The notes beneath the pieces were generated by a model. It did not search any database. It was not told the origin of the DNA and saw only the letters and a program-made list of their open reading frames with translations. DNA of 64,000 bases from Gavia stellata. Lineage: Eukaryota > Chordata > Aves > Gaviiformes > Gaviidae. The stretch spans positions 129,184,668 through 129,248,667 of the forward strand of contig NC_082594.1 of the NCBI RefSeq assembly GCF_030936135.1, in the 5' to 3' direction. Positions 31,975-46,900 of this stretch are shown here, in pieces (position 1 is the stretch's first letter; each line of letters starts with the position of its first letter). A program made the translations under genes and the position numbers.

Positions 31975-34900
31975 TCATGCAAGGATGTCGTAATAAATGG
32001 ATGGTTTTTTGGTCTGGTAACGAAACTGCTCTAGCTTCAGGCCAATCCTCAGAAGAACAGCTTCATCCCACCATTTTGCCATGACCTGGGAGAAGATGAG
32101 AGAGACAGAAATAAAAGGGGGGGGGGGGAAGTGGCATCATCACATACAGACGCTCTTGAAAGCCCTGCAAAATGTAACTTATTTTTTCCCCCCAACAGCA
32201 CCAAAAGGACATATGCTTTTCCCTTTTACCCCAGTAAGTACTGCATCAGTGCAACCGGGATAAAGGCAGCTGTATGACTTCATTAAAAGACATGGACCTT
32301 TCATTTATATGAGACCCATTTCAAGAGGGAGAAGAGCAAGGAAGGACTTGAAGTTAAGAACTGAGAAATAAGGAAGAGAGAGGAAAGAGTAGTTACAAAT
32401 AGCACATACTGACGCAAGCAGACAGGGAAATGGAGAAATCTATCTCCCAGATACCTGAAGAGTCCCTCTGCCATTCAGGAGTGAGTTACTCTGAGGCAAG
32501 TCTCTTCATCCACAAGTTAAAATGGTATTACCAGAACCTGCCAACTCCTCAAGTGTGCTGTGTGGAACAGCAGGAGCCTGGTTATCGTGGCTCAGGACAA
32601 AGCCAGCTGGGGATTTTGTGACCCAGCATTCACAAAGATCCAATACTCACCTGGAAGCCGATGGGAAGCCCAGCAGTAGAATACCCAATGGGGACCACAA
32701 GGCCTGGAATCCCAGTGAAGTTACCAAGCTGCATGAACCTGGAGGAAAAGCTGTTGTCAACATTCCTGCCTTGGGACAGCAGCAAAGTCATCCTTTTAAG
32801 GGAGAGGCAGCTAGGATTGATCTCTCCTGCTCTACAGCCTGAGCTCCTTCGGCTACTACAGCTAGCCTCCAGCTGTTCCCAAACTTTTGCTTCCATAGTG
32901 CAAGCAGCAGTCTTCTTACCTCATGGACCGGACTGTGAAGGACGAATCACTGCTCCCAGTCAAGAGGTCAGATTCATAGATTCTTGGGGCAGTGGAGGCA
33001 ACAGCTGTGGAGGAATCACAGAATGACTGAGATTGAAAGGGACCTCAGGAGGTCATCTTGTCTAACCCTCTGTCTCAAGGACGGTCACTTGGAGCATGTT
33101 GCCCGGGACCACGTCTGAATGGCTTTTGAATATCCCCAGGGATGGAGATTCCACAGCCTCTCTGGGCAACCTGATCCAGTGCTTAAAGAGCAAAGGAAGA
33201 GTCAGGCAGTGGGCAATCTTCAAGGAACAGCTCAGTTCATAAAAGCCACGTGTTTGATATACACTGGTGATGCAAACTCACGCCCCTGGAATGCAATCAA
33301 GTCACTGGGATTTATGAATTAAGCAGTTAGTCCCTAGTTAGACCAAGAACATCTTCATACATAAGCAGATGTCCAGTCCCTCCTGCGTAAATTTGCTGAC
33401 TGTGCAGCTCCTGTTTCACGTACCAAGAGGGAGTATCTCACTCCCATGGATATAGGCAGCAAGTCTAGAAATACACAGCAAGTCTTTCTAACCAGGCTGC
33501 ATTTTCTTCTAAAGGCTTGAAGCACAGCAAAGTCTTTGCAAAAAAGTCATGCTTTTAAAATTGGGGAGGGAAAGTTAATGGAGTGACTGTTCTTAAAATG
33601 CACCACACAGCTGTTGGGGACCAGCTCTTTGGCCAAGGCTGCCAATACCTGGTGTAAGGATACAGTTCACAGTGGTGAAGATCTCTCGCAAAAATCTCAT
33701 GCTCCGAGTTCTCTGTCGATTTGCCTGCAAGCAGAGAGACAACTGTCCGACTGGGCCCTCTTGGTGCATGAGGCTCATGTTTGATGACAGACTCTGCCCA
33801 TTGGAACCTATGCCTTTGCAAAAGAAGACACCATTCCTGCGGTTTGGAATCAACATGCAGGACACCAATCCACATGGCATGTCCTCTGTGGTGCCCCACT
33901 ACTCAGCATGCTTTCACAGCAGAGGGCAGTACAGCTGGGTGGTATCTTTCCGTGTGTATGGGGAGGTTAAGAGAATCCTCTACCCCACCTTTACAATTTC
34001 ACTAGATGCCTCCCTTTAGCCTTCACCTTACCGTAATATAATCCAGAGCTGTGAACTGGGAAGCCAAGGCCAGGTTAGCCCGAGTGTCCAGATTCTGAAA
34101 AAGAATACATCGATCATGGCTCTGCTTGCAAGAAACAGAATGTGACAGCCCAGGACTTCTCTTCCAGGTCTGCTCTCATTTATCAGTAGTCATCCCACAG
34201 GTGGTTTGTCATAGAAAAAGCAGGAGAGCCTCAGGTTTCTCACTGACATGACACTTGTTCTGTATCAGCCAGGACAACTACTGCCACTGATCCAAGCTGC
34301 TGCTACTTACCATTTCCTGGAAATGTTTATTGAAGTCAGGTTGCAGGAAGTCCCTCATCTCACTGAGAATGCAGATTACATGTGCTACTCGCAATTCCTC
34401 CATCTCTGGAAGGGACACTTCAACCACGCTGGCTCCCAAACTCTGCAGGTGCTCCACAGCTGAGTACAGAACAGGTAAAGCACAGACAGCATCCCTGAGT
34501 TCACCAAACTATATAGAAGGACTGCAAATCCCCACCCCCTTGAGAAGTTGGAGACTCTTTAGGCCATTACAAGGCAAGCATCTTCAGTGTGGCATGCAGA
34601 TTGCTGCAGCTGCTTCTTGTAGGTAAAAGCCTTCAGCCTAACTAGATCTCAGCACTCCAACAAGGCAGATTGCTACATTTCAGGGAAGGTCATCTCCTCC
34701 CTCTGCCCCCCAGTTAACCCAAAGAGTAAAGGTGGACTGACAATGCTTCCATGAGCACTTGACATCACTGGTATTCTATCAGCATGGAGTGGTTATTTAG
34801 TGTCATGAGATTCCCATTCAAAGCCTCCTGTGAATTGTAATGGTAGAGGAACTTGGGGGATTCTCAGAGACCAGGTCAACAGTACAGGTTCACTAAATCC

Positions 34901-37900
34901 TGATGCACTTTAGCAAGGCTGAACACTAAGACTTCGGAAAAAGTTAATCTTTTGCAGTCTAAAAAGAATCCACTTCCTTCTTTGACCCCATCTTCTTCAT
35001 AAATATCCAAGCTTGCCTATTTCACTGGCTTATGGTGCATCTCTCCTAAGAAAACTCTACACATGTAGTATCTATGCATGAGTATCTATGGAAATAAGGA
35101 GGCTGAAGAAAATCCAGGCAAAGCCATGAATACTGTGAACTCTCTCAGCTCCAATGCATAGGAGGCCGACTACTATACAGGCATTGTAGAGTCTTTCTCC
35201 CCCACCCCCAAGTACTCACCAGGGTCAATTTTGCATAGTCTAAAGTCTGACAAACTGCCCTACAGGCACCATTTGGCTGATTTCAGGGAAATACCAGAGA
35301 ACTGGATACATCACAAAGACCTAGCCCTGTCTTTCCTACTGAACATTATGTTGTGAAACACGTCCCTCCCTTAAAAGTCTTTCACCATTAAAGCTTGCAG
35401 AGTAAGTATTACTGAGCACAGAACTGTCTTTATAGAGAGACAGAGGCTTAGCACACTGGACTGCATTCTTCCATTGTAACCTGACAAGCCTACAACCGCT
35501 GAGCTTTTTAACCCTCAGCAGTCAGGAGGGCTCCCTAATACAAAGCTACTGCTGTTTGTCCAGCCAGGCCTCTTTAAGCATCTGCCTTTAAGGACTTCAG
35601 GCAAGATCTTTTTAACCCATACGTAAGAGGAGCACCAAGTGGTACCATGACATCAGGCAGAGAGACTTACAGACTTTTCCTCTTTACCTTTCTCACAGAT
35701 GGACAGGACTTCAGCATCACACGCCTAGAGAAAAAGAGGAAAGAACTAAGTGAACTTTAGTAACTGCCCTCCTCTCCTTGGTGAGCACACTCACCACGAC
35801 TGGGGTCCTCATGGAGCTTTCCTTGTTCTTGTCCCTAATGGTAGTGAAACACAGCCCTCCAGCACTGCCTTAGGCCACCTGCTCCAAGAGAACAGCTTGC
35901 AGGTCATACCCCTATGAAAAAGGAAGTGTCCTCTTTTCCAGAGGAGAGGATATTTCTCCTCTCTGCTGGGGCAGAGACAGAAAGAGTCCTTGTTTTCCTC
36001 CAGGGAAGAAATCCTGAGCACATTTGTGGCATTGCATTACAATTGCCAAGCAGTACTAGCTTGCAAACCCAGTTTCTGCATTGGAATGATGAAATACCAC
36101 TCAGCAGCTACAGCACTGTCACCAAATGGATACACTAATTTTCCTCATTTGATTTTAAACTAACTGCCTTTTGTAATCAGTTCAGAAGCATCGCTTCCAA
36201 TAGAAACAGCAGTATGAGGAAGCATACAGCCATCAACTGTACAGTCATTACCTTTCCTGATGCCTCCAACAGACTTTTACTCAAAAGGCTGCCTTAGGAA
36301 AAAAAAAATATATCTATCCCTGTTGATGTTTTCACCCAGGCTATATTCTCTTCCAATTACAGGACTAAATATGAGAAGCCCTAATGATGACAGCCAAGAG
36401 AACAGTGAATGCATTGAATTCCTTCAAAATCTCATTTCGCAAAGCAGCAGAAAGAGAGAGATAGAACAGGCAGGCACCTTAAAAAATGTCCAGTCCACTC
36501 CCAGTTTTAAGCCTTTCAGGTCAGGAGCGCACATATCAGATAGGGTTGCTTTGGGCTGTTTTAGTCCTGCAGGGAATAAAAAAAAGAGTTCCTCCTTTTA
36601 TCTAGGATGCCTCTAGGAAGGCAGAGCACCTGGGCTAAGGGAGGGAGAGGTCTCACCTACCATATGGATAGAGAGGATCTGGCTCAGCAAGGATACTGTA
36701 AACAATGGCTGCATCTGCCACTGAGGTACAGATAGGGCCTGTAAAAGATCAGTTATAAAAATGTGACAAGGGGTAAATAGTACCTTCCTCCCAAGGTCTT
36801 TTGTGGGCACAGATTGCCTCCCCTGCGAGAACACCACACGGAGCACAAGTCCTCTTACCTACACTGACTGTGGAGTAGGAGAGTGGCAAGCTGCCATGAG
36901 AACTGATGCGCCCAAACGTCCCTAGAGAAAAATAAATGGGCAGTTACCTAGATATCAGCAGTCGCTGGTTAAAATCTGACCTAGATGTTTCTGGTGCACC
37001 CAGTCAGTAAGCAGCACATCCCTGCCAGTCACTTTTACGTCTGCCATTTCAGAGCCCAGTCACTCATCTTTCAATACCCTGTTCTGCTGACCACAGTCTG
37101 TCTCATCAGGGAAACAGATGCGTTCAACAAATAGTGAAACTGTTTTCCCCTGTAAGAGATTATTTAGTTGAGGGGAAATATGTGCAGGGACATTTTGAAA
37201 TACATGCATTTAAATACGCAGAAGCAGCATCTATGATATGGAGGATGGAGAGGCAGGAGCAGGATTATCAACAGCATGAGATACCACCCCCGGGAGATCT
37301 CACCCACTTCACCAGTGAGACCTCATGCCTAACACCAGTTGTCTTCTGTGAGTGCTTGTATTGCCTTTCTGACCAGTTACATTTTTGTCATCATCATCGT
37401 AATCTTCCTCAGGTGAATCAAGATTAATCAAATTCACCACATACGAAGGATGGAAAAACAGAGTAATGGCTGAGTATCTGGTCTCAGATGAAGCAGCTGA
37501 GATCCTTTGGAATGATGAACCATTCCCAAAAGCCAGCACCTCTTCCAAGTGACAATCCTGCCTCGCCATCTTCCATGCTGTAGACACTGCCCTTGTGCAT
37601 TTCTTATGTCCTCTGCACATTCCCCTTTACTACATTATTTCTTACTGCAAAAACTGCATTGCTAATTCTTGTAACACTAAGATAACAGGCAATGGCTACA
37701 TCCTTGTTTCATATAAGCCTATTGCCAGGTTTAACTTACCAGATACAAATCTGAGCAGCATCAGTCTCTCCATATAACTGGGGTGATGGCAAACCATCAT
37801 GGGTGGAGATGCTTTTCACCAGCTCACTACAGATACCCAACTATTTTGGGAACACCTCCCAGCAGAGAAGGAAGATTGAACAGGGACGAGTGTGTAGAAA

Positions 37901-40900
37901 GAAAAGCAGCACACATGTTTTGTTTAGCATTTGACTCAAGTAAGTTAGGGGTTTTCTTTAACATATGTTCAATAGCCAGTACTGAGAATACTTCTACTCT
38001 GCCAGTCCAACCCACATGACTCTCAGGGTGTTATACTCCAGAGTTTCTCTGGTCAAGTTTTGCTTGACAGGAATTAACGGACTGTGCCTGACTTGTTTGT
38101 GGCATTCTGATACAGCAAACAAGACACACACCGCCTCCATGATTAAAGGGCTCTACCTTTCAGCCCCACCACACCGCAGAACGAAGCTGGAATCCTCACA
38201 GAGCCGCCTCCATCTGTGCCAATAGCCACTGGGCAAAGACCTACAAAAAACCCACACGTTGGCCTGTGATCAGAGAGACATCGTGTTGCCCTGTCCATTC
38301 TACCAGCAGCTGTAGCCAAGACAGCACACAGAGCTCCCTGTTCAGTTAGGAGTTCCCTCCAGCTTCTAAACCCCCTCATAAAAACCAAAGGCCTGAGGTA
38401 CTTTGGCTCAGTACCTTCCTCCCATCACCCCTGAACTCCATTTAGGACCACCTACCTGCTGCTACAGCTGCTGCTGACCCACTGGAGCTCCCACCTGTGA
38501 AGTGGTTAGGCTTGTAAGGATTCCTAGGGATCTTGTGGTACCTGAAGCAGACAAATAGTGTTCAATCTTTTCCTAGGAAGGACCGCGTGCACTACAGGGC
38601 AGGAAAAGATCCAGAAACACAGCTCAGGGATTCCAGTCTCTTAGTAAAGAGATACCATTTCATCCCAGATAGTGATATGTCCCTAGAAAACAAGATGCAA
38701 AAAAGACTTCTGCCTCAGAGTCCAATCTCTTGTTACTATAAGCAGCCTATCCAAAAGAGACAGACTCAATGCAAGAGAAAGGATCCTGCTCTAGCTCTTC
38801 TGTCTGCGGCAGCACTGTGCCATTACTGCATGCCACAGTGCATTATGCAATTCCAAAAGATGGAGCAGAAATTCCTACAGACAAGCAAGTCAGCATCCCC
38901 AGCTCCGCCCTTTATCCCAGAGCAGCTGCTCCCGAAGTCTCTAGTCTGACCACAATCCCCAGACACCAAAGAGACCTGCCAGGCGGCAGGGTATCCAGCA
39001 GACCTCACACAGTGAGGAAATGCCCTGGCACGTTGCTGCAGCTGAGGGGGAGCCCCAGTTCCATCCAGCCAGACATGCACGAAGCGTGGCTCTGCACGTG
39101 GCTTATCAAGGCTGTGAGGACCATTACTCTGGAAAAGTGGTTCTCAGCTTGGCTACAGCTGGAGAATTCACAACAGTAAAGCAAATGCCAGTGAACCTGT
39201 TTTAGCTAGGAAATAAAAACACTACATTCTCCTGAGATGACTGTACCTTTTCTCACTGTTCTGGGCCTTTAGCCATTACTGTGACTGAGCATCAGATTAC
39301 TACTTATTTGTTTTCTGTCACCGCTTTTGTCTACCACTCATCCTGTAAACATTCACAGCTCCAGGCCTGTAAGGCCTGGCAAACCAAGTTCCTTACTCAG
39401 CAGACACCACTTGGATCCTCTCCTTGCTTTGGCTTCAGGAGCCTTCAGGCTTCCACGGCTACTCTGACCCTCAAATCTACAATGCTGGGTTTTCATACCC
39501 CTAGGGTTCTCCCTGCACAGGGTTATTCCATCAGTTTTATTCTCACATGCTTGCCTTATTTTTGTAGTCTTCCCTGTCAGTCCTGGACAGACTTTTAGGT
39601 CCTTCTAGACCAGGGGGGTAGGAGAGGGGAAAGGGATTTTTACCTATTAGGGTTGCATCCAGTTGTTCCAGTCCCTAGTTCATGCATGTTTGAGACCCCG
39701 ATAATGATAGCCCCAGCCTCTCGCAGCTTCTTGGCCACAGTAGCATCTTCTGTTTCAGGCTCTGTCCCAAGATACACTGTTCCCACTCGGTGATGGTAAG
39801 GTACCTTAGCAAGAATACACCTTATTATTCATCCTAAAACCCTGGCAAGGTAGGCAGGCACATGTGCGTCACATGCACACTTTAGCTCCACAAGAGATCC
39901 CAGACATTAGGACCCCAGACCTAAGTTAAGGGCTGGGAAGCTTCACTCTTCAATTTGTCCCATGTTGATTTCTGTTAGGAGGGACACTTAACCCTTCAAT
40001 ATTTGGTCCTTCTCCCATGCAGAGAAGTCCTTTTAATACCATGATACGGAAGAGCACAAATATGTAGATGGTCAAAAGTCCGTCTCCCTGCAGTAATGCA
40101 ATTGCTAAGCCCCGAGGCTGCAGAGCGGTAACCTTGGCCCCACAGCACACAGGAGTTCTATTTTCCATTTTTCTATGGACAAAGCTGCAGCGTTTCAGAT
40201 CTGCAGTACTTTGAAGCAAGCAACCGAGATTAGATGGATGCCAAAACACCTGATGGACTCATATTCAGGGTATGCTAAGTACTCTTCACTTCGATGCAGC
40301 AACAGAATCTGTACATAAACAGGACTCCCACCCACCCTATGGGTAGGTCTCTGCAGAGCCTACAACAGCTTGATGGCACTGCTAGGAGTATTTAATGGTA
40401 ACTGCTGTTAGGCCACAGGCAAAACTTCTTGTGAGTGGGAATTTTCAAAGTAACTTGCATATTTCTGACATAAGTATGTCCTTTAAAGGAAGGAGAGAGG
40501 GATGTTTTGCCAGTGGAGCAGTCGATGCCTGAGAAATACAGACAGTTACACCCACCGCTGCAGATGCTTTCATACATTCTCATTTCATCATAAAAGGGAC
40601 TGTTACACACCCCCACCCTCTACTCCCCATGGATTAAAGAGATCAGTACAAGATATGGAACACATCTGCTGTACCCAAGACCTGTCTTCACCTGGCAAAA
40701 CTTGTTAATAATCCTACTTACTACAAACCCACATACTACCTTTTATTACAAACATATTCTCAGGCTTCTGCTGAGGAGCTGGCCTTAAAACCTTGTCGCA
40801 GTGAGCTGTCCAGGTTGACCACCTACAGCATGAACTGACAGCTAGACAAGGAAACTCACCACTTTGAACTCTTCTTTCAGACACACTGGGATGCCATCCA

Positions 40901-43900
40901 GATAAGACAGGGTACATTTTTTCCTGTAACGAGCAGTAGAGGCCTCAGCCATCTGCACAGAGAAAAAAAAATAAGTATACGTTACATATATTAAGTTGAG
41001 CTGAAGGTCATCACCAGTATCAGAACAGATACTAAAAATGGCTTTCTCGGGCTGCTACTAAGCCAAACTGTAAAAGTTTCTTTCTTCTTCCACCATATGC
41101 TGATGGAAAACTACTACTTGGAAGCATCTGTGCTAATGGATGCCATATAAGCACAGAAGTCCCGTTTTAAGCATAGTCATCAAGCAGGAAACAGATTGCT
41201 TTAATGCTACCTCTCTTTGCAGGAAGGAAAGCAAACTTGTTTGTAGTCTTTTACACAAGGAGGGAGGAAAAACGTACGTATTTTTCTGTGCAGTGTATCA
41301 GCAGAAGAGCCTCTGCCCCTTCTAATGGATGCTACTGCTTTTGGGGTGGCAGAGGCCCCTTTCCTACCAGAGGCAGACGTTACCAGCATTATTTGCTCCT
41401 GGTCCCATTGCACTATCGCTCTCAGTGGGGGCGTGGATTTGTCACAGTCCTCCAGCACGGCAATGATGTTCTTTGCTACCTGAGATGGCGTCAGCTTCCC
41501 ACTCCTACAGGACAGGAAAAGTTGGGACCTTGTTACAAGACCCCCACACCGCACCCACACACAGGGTTTGTCTCTCCTGTAGCAAGACAGCAGCTGTCAC
41601 AGCTGTAAGCAAGAACTAAGATAAGAATCTGTGTGTGGTGATGATTTCAACACAGTTGACACTACCAAGACAGGAGACTCCCTTCCTCAAGGGGAGAATT
41701 TGCCTACACAGCATGCCCCCAACCCTTAGAGTAGTGGCAGGAGCTAGGAGAGTTACCCAGATAGTCCTGAACCACCAGATAAACAGGGAAGGACAGCTGA
41801 CAGCTTTACAGAGTCCTCAAGCTCCTGAATGCCTGAGGCTATGAAACTCACAGTATCATGAGCTAAGACCAAGGGGCCAGCCCTCTTTATACAGGCCTCC
41901 CGTAACAGAGAAGGGGCTCCCAGCGGTACTGTCATAAGCCACCTTTAACAAATAGGCCTTCCCTCCCCCCTGGCAAAAGGCTACGTTACACCAGAAACGC
42001 ATCTATCTCTGGCTGACACGAAAGCCTCACAGCCAGGATGCACCCGTAACACCAGACTGCAGTGTCAGCCTTTTGCTCCGAGGCCGCAGCCTACTGGCAG
42101 AGGTGGCCCTTAAGGAACATGTGCCAGGACTGCAAGAGGATTTATCTCAGTGCTCCACATCTGGCACAGATCCCAGAGGCAACCAGGAGTTACCAAGCAG
42201 TCACACAGAATCACAGAACCTCACAGTCATGGATGTGCTTCCAGCTGTTCCCAAGCTGGACAGATTTACTTGGTGAAAGCAGTCAGACTGCTCACAGGAG
42301 CACCAGCAGCTGGGGAACCAAGGGATACTTCAGAGATCCACCGCATGTGCAACTCGCATCATCCAGATGAACCTTCCTCTCCTTCTCACTCATGTGTTTG
42401 GGCAAACAAGGTATGTAGAAATCTCTCCCAGAGAAGACTGACAATAAGCCAAGGAAAACAGCATTTAAATATCCTTGCAGCGCTTGTAAAAGTTGTGCCA
42501 GCTCCCCCAGTTGGCTTTCCTTTGTTATTCTGTTAGAGGGAAGGGACTGCGAAGGATGATGCTAAACAGTTGCATCTCAAGAACAATCCTAACAAAAAGA
42601 AGCCTGAGAGCTTGTGGAGCAGTAGCAGCCCACAGCAGAGGAATATGCGAGACAGGTTGTTCCCAGACTACAATTTCACCTACCGGTAGCAGTCCAGGTA
42701 GTCTTTGATCCCCTTGAAGCTAAACCCATTGCTAGCAGAATCAGACCTGCAAAGAAAGGATTATAGGGGCAACTATGAACCGTTAAAGCCACCTCTGTTT
42801 AGACCTGCAGACTTCAGTATCACAGTCCAATGCAGGTTGGGCATCACTCACTTCCAGTAAACCTGCTGGTCACCATTTGGACCGCTAGCCTACGCATTTC
42901 AGCCCACACTCTGTCAGACTCCTTGCACACACGCAAGACAGCAGGTACACTAAGGGTGCCACAGAAATAAGGGGTCAGTCTTGCTGACATGTTCTAGTTG
43001 CTTCATATTTCTACTGCAATACAGCAGCCACTAAACTGTTCCAGATTTATTCCAGGTTTACATTTGCTACTCACCAGTGGAGCATACAGAATAGCTAGAA
43101 TATACTGGTAAACCCATTCTCAGGCTCTCTGTCCCAAGTTTGATCCAGACAGCCAGCAGCACGTACAGTGTGTGGTGCAGGAGGGGGAAGAGACATTATG
43201 CAGCACACACAAGGGTTCACATCAGCAAACTGCTTAAGAACTAAATTGATGGCTCTAGCACATAAGAAATAGTCCATTTCTCATCACAACAGGATGAACG
43301 CAAGATCATCTGAAGCGCTAGCTACAATTAATACTCCTGTGATGCCTCCATACCATCACCCAAACCAGAAGCCATGGCCTGGAATAGGACAGCGTATGGC
43401 ACCATAATGTGCTATGCAGGGAAGAGGCAAGGCTCCAGTAACCTGCCCTGTAATACTCAATATATCACTGGTGGAGCTAGGGACACAAAAACCAGAAGGC
43501 TGCACTCACCCTGACCAATGCCTGCGGGAAATACATCCCTTCCTCTAAAGCGAAGGAACTGGAAGTTTTTCCTTTCTCTAGCTTAAGAACTCAAGCAGGG
43601 AAGCAGGGAGCAAGCTTAGTCTTGCTAAAAGCAGAGACACATACAGAAAGCCCACTCTCTGAGATGCTGATGAAGTGCAGCTCATAGACATCTTCAGTAA
43701 CTACTGGATAGGCCCACAACTAAAACCAAAACCAGATTGGGAAACCATTCATAGCAGCCCAGCTGCTCCCACCTCAGCATCAGACCTCAGTGAGACAAGT
43801 GAGCCTGAGTAAGGTTTTGTCTGGAATCCAGTGGGATTTAATCAAGTACAGGCTGCGATCAAGAAGCTGAACATGCTTTTAACCAAGCAACCTAACTAAC

Positions 43901-46900
43901 AAAGCCTGATTTCTTGTGGATTGTTTTCTTTATACCCTGTGTTCCTTTTCTCCTCCAAGCAACCTGTGTTCTCTTTGAGATTCCTTGCAGGCAAGAAACA
44001 GCTCACCTGCAAACTCACTTAAAGGGATGTGCGTGCTGACTAGCCAACCACTAAGTGTATCTGCTCTACTAGTGCAACCACAGCCCTGGCAAGGGCAGAA
44101 TTTGGTCTCTCCCCAGTAAGCAGACTCCCTGAAGCTTGTAAAAACTTCACACTGCTTGTAACTACTGGTGATTTATAAGTTACAAAAGGAAAGATGACTG
44201 ACAGCACAATTTGTTTTGTAAAGTAGCCGGGCGTGGAAGAAGATTTTAGTCCAAATTACTGACAACAGCTTCCCACTAATACAATAGTGTCAACACATGT
44301 GTTCTTCCACTCCACTCTTACACACCACATACTAACCTTGCATCTATCAGCTGCGCGATAATGTCTGAAGTGCTTTCAGCCTCGGACTTGTCTTCCATAA
44401 CCTCAGCAGCAACCTCCGGGGTAAACGTGGGATCTTCTTGAATGTCAAGTGAACGCATGAGCGAGAAGTTGTTCAGCCTGAAAGAGAGTCACTGCTAGAG
44501 TTTGCAAGCTCTACCATGACTAATTTTTCAGACTGTTCAGAGGGAACCTTACCCAAGAACCCAAGCAGCCTGCTCTCACAGCAGGGAGTTGCAACAGTTA
44601 CAAGATAATCTCTTGTGTCTTTCCTAAAGGCAGCATCAAATCTATTCTGCTCACTTAACAAAGCCTCCTACCTCTTGACCTAAGGCCAGCCAGCCTCCCT
44701 AAACCCCGGCTGGGAAAGAACCAGTAAAAGTTTGCAATTCACTTTAATTAGACACATCACCCACAGACCAACAAAGACAGAAATGGCAAGGAAAAGAAAA
44801 GGTGAAAGTAGTATAAGCCATATATGCAAGCACTAATCCTGTTAGAACAAGCGCCTCTTCAGACTTTTCCATGACTTGCTTCAACATAGTTTGTTTGCAA
44901 CCAAATACAACAGGGATGGCAACACGAGTCCAGGGCTTGGAACACTTAATGAAGCAAGGAAATCAAGAGTCTGTCATAGATGTCAAGGAATGATGTGCTG
45001 TATAACAGCAGTGACACTTGTTTGGGTTTGAGTCACTCAAAAAGCCCATGCCCCAAGTAAAAATTGAGGGGTACCAATTGTGTTTAATAGATTTCTCAGT
45101 GTCCTGGGATCTGCACAGATGACCCATCAAATGACAGGCAAACTATGTGAACCAAGTGTGAGCTTGATGTTCCTGACATCTCTCACCTGAGTGGCTCTTA
45201 GTACACTTCAAAGCACAGTTTCTAAACAAAAACCTAAGTGAGAGAGAAAGAGAAAAGGCTAACCTAAAATGGTGAATGTCTTTAAAAAGAACACATTAAA
45301 AACTCTGAACTTCATGTCTGGCCTTATTTGCCCACTACTATTATTATTTTACCACCACCAGTGGTAAACACAGCAGATTTGCACATCTGCAGTCTTTGAA
45401 AGAAAGACTGCTCTTTAGCAAGAGCACAGAAAGGGAAAGAGGCAACCTGGTGAATCCAGTTTCCCTGCGCATGCCTGACTGTGAAAAAAGGTTAATTCCT
45501 TCTGACAGGGACCCACTCAAACCAGGGAAGTTTAGAATAAAAAACAAAGAAAATCTAGTAAACACCCTTGATGAAATAATCTCACTTCTCTTCACTAAAG
45601 CTGTGCAGCTTCTCTCTTGGAAACGGTCACTTCAGATAACCTGTAAGTGGTGTTCAAGGCAAGCACCTTAAAAAAAAAAAAAGAAACGAAACTTGAAGGG
45701 GGAAAAAACTCCCCACTCTTACCTTATTAAGAATGGCAGTAAGCAGATCTGTCCAAAAGCCTAGAAGAAAGTAAGTAGGAACATTGGTTTGCGGTAACTT
45801 TGACCTGAACATCTTCCTCACTAGACAAGGATGCTGAATGTGCTCACAATAGCTGCAGTCTCAGAGCACCCTAGAGAGCATGCAAGGCTATGTAGTAAAA
45901 AAATAGCACAAATACTTGTATTTCAGGCCACAAACTCAGTCTGAAATGCTTTCCCCCCATATTTATATAATCTTAAGGGTCATATTCTTCTGGCTCTCCT
46001 GCAGAAACATGCTTTTGTCCTTCCCTGACTCCGCCTGGAAAGTCTGCATCTGCAGGCTGCTCCCATCCGTTACTTTCTTCATGTTCCCCAAACTATGCAA
46101 ACATTGAATAAGGTAGGAGCTTATTATTATTTTGTTTATCCCACTGTTAGGACCTTTCCTGTCACTAAACCAGCTCCTGCAGTAAACCGAGTGAACTTGG
46201 AAATGCATGAGAAATTTGAAGACTCCATGGTAGTAGGCTGCTGAAAATACTCTGAATATGTTGGTTCCCAGTGTAGCAATACCAGCGGTCCCAAAGAGAC
46301 CAGCCTTGTCCTAGCCTGTCTGAACAGCTCAACAATGGACTTCAAAAACCTGTTAAGGGATGTACAAATACAGTACAAGTCTGAAGCAAGGCTCACACTC
46401 CTAGATCCAAGAAGTGATATGTTGCCTCACACATTACATAAGAATTACAGTCTCTTTTTGAAAACGCATTGCTCCTAATATACGTCTAATCTAAGACAGC
46501 ACAATCCTGTAGGAGATGGAGAATCTCATGTCCCCCCTCCAAGAGGGATGTCAGGAAAGGAAACAAGCCCAGGGCCACGCACCAGAAGCGGCCACAAAGC
46601 AAAGGATAAAAAGGTGTTCTGGTTGTTAGATCCTGGAAGAAAGCCACTTGCAAGGTATTCTCACAAATAAAGGCACAGCCCATCGCTAGCTTTCACTCCA
46701 GGCCCAAACAGCCACCAAGCTCTGTAACAACAGGTCACACTGCTGAAACGAAATGTTTTGTGCCTAACTGACACCGACTCAAAAGGAAAGGCCGAGCAGC
46801 AACAAAATCCACCTGCTTTCAGGTGGACAACGCTGCAAGGCGCTCACTGCCAAGGGGACGCAAGCTTTTCTCCCCCCAGCACCCTGCCATACGGCGGTCA

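Noticed and set aside
35221-35255. Minus-strand 20-nt exon-like stretch with acceptor CTTTAG and donor GTGAGT inside the amidase gene
   Set aside because: Not a multiple of three; it would break the frame between two exons that join perfectly without it.
42205-42240. CACAGAATCACAGAACCTCA resembling a CR1 tail
   Set aside because: Only the short AGAATCACAG similarity is present, with no CR1 body next to it.
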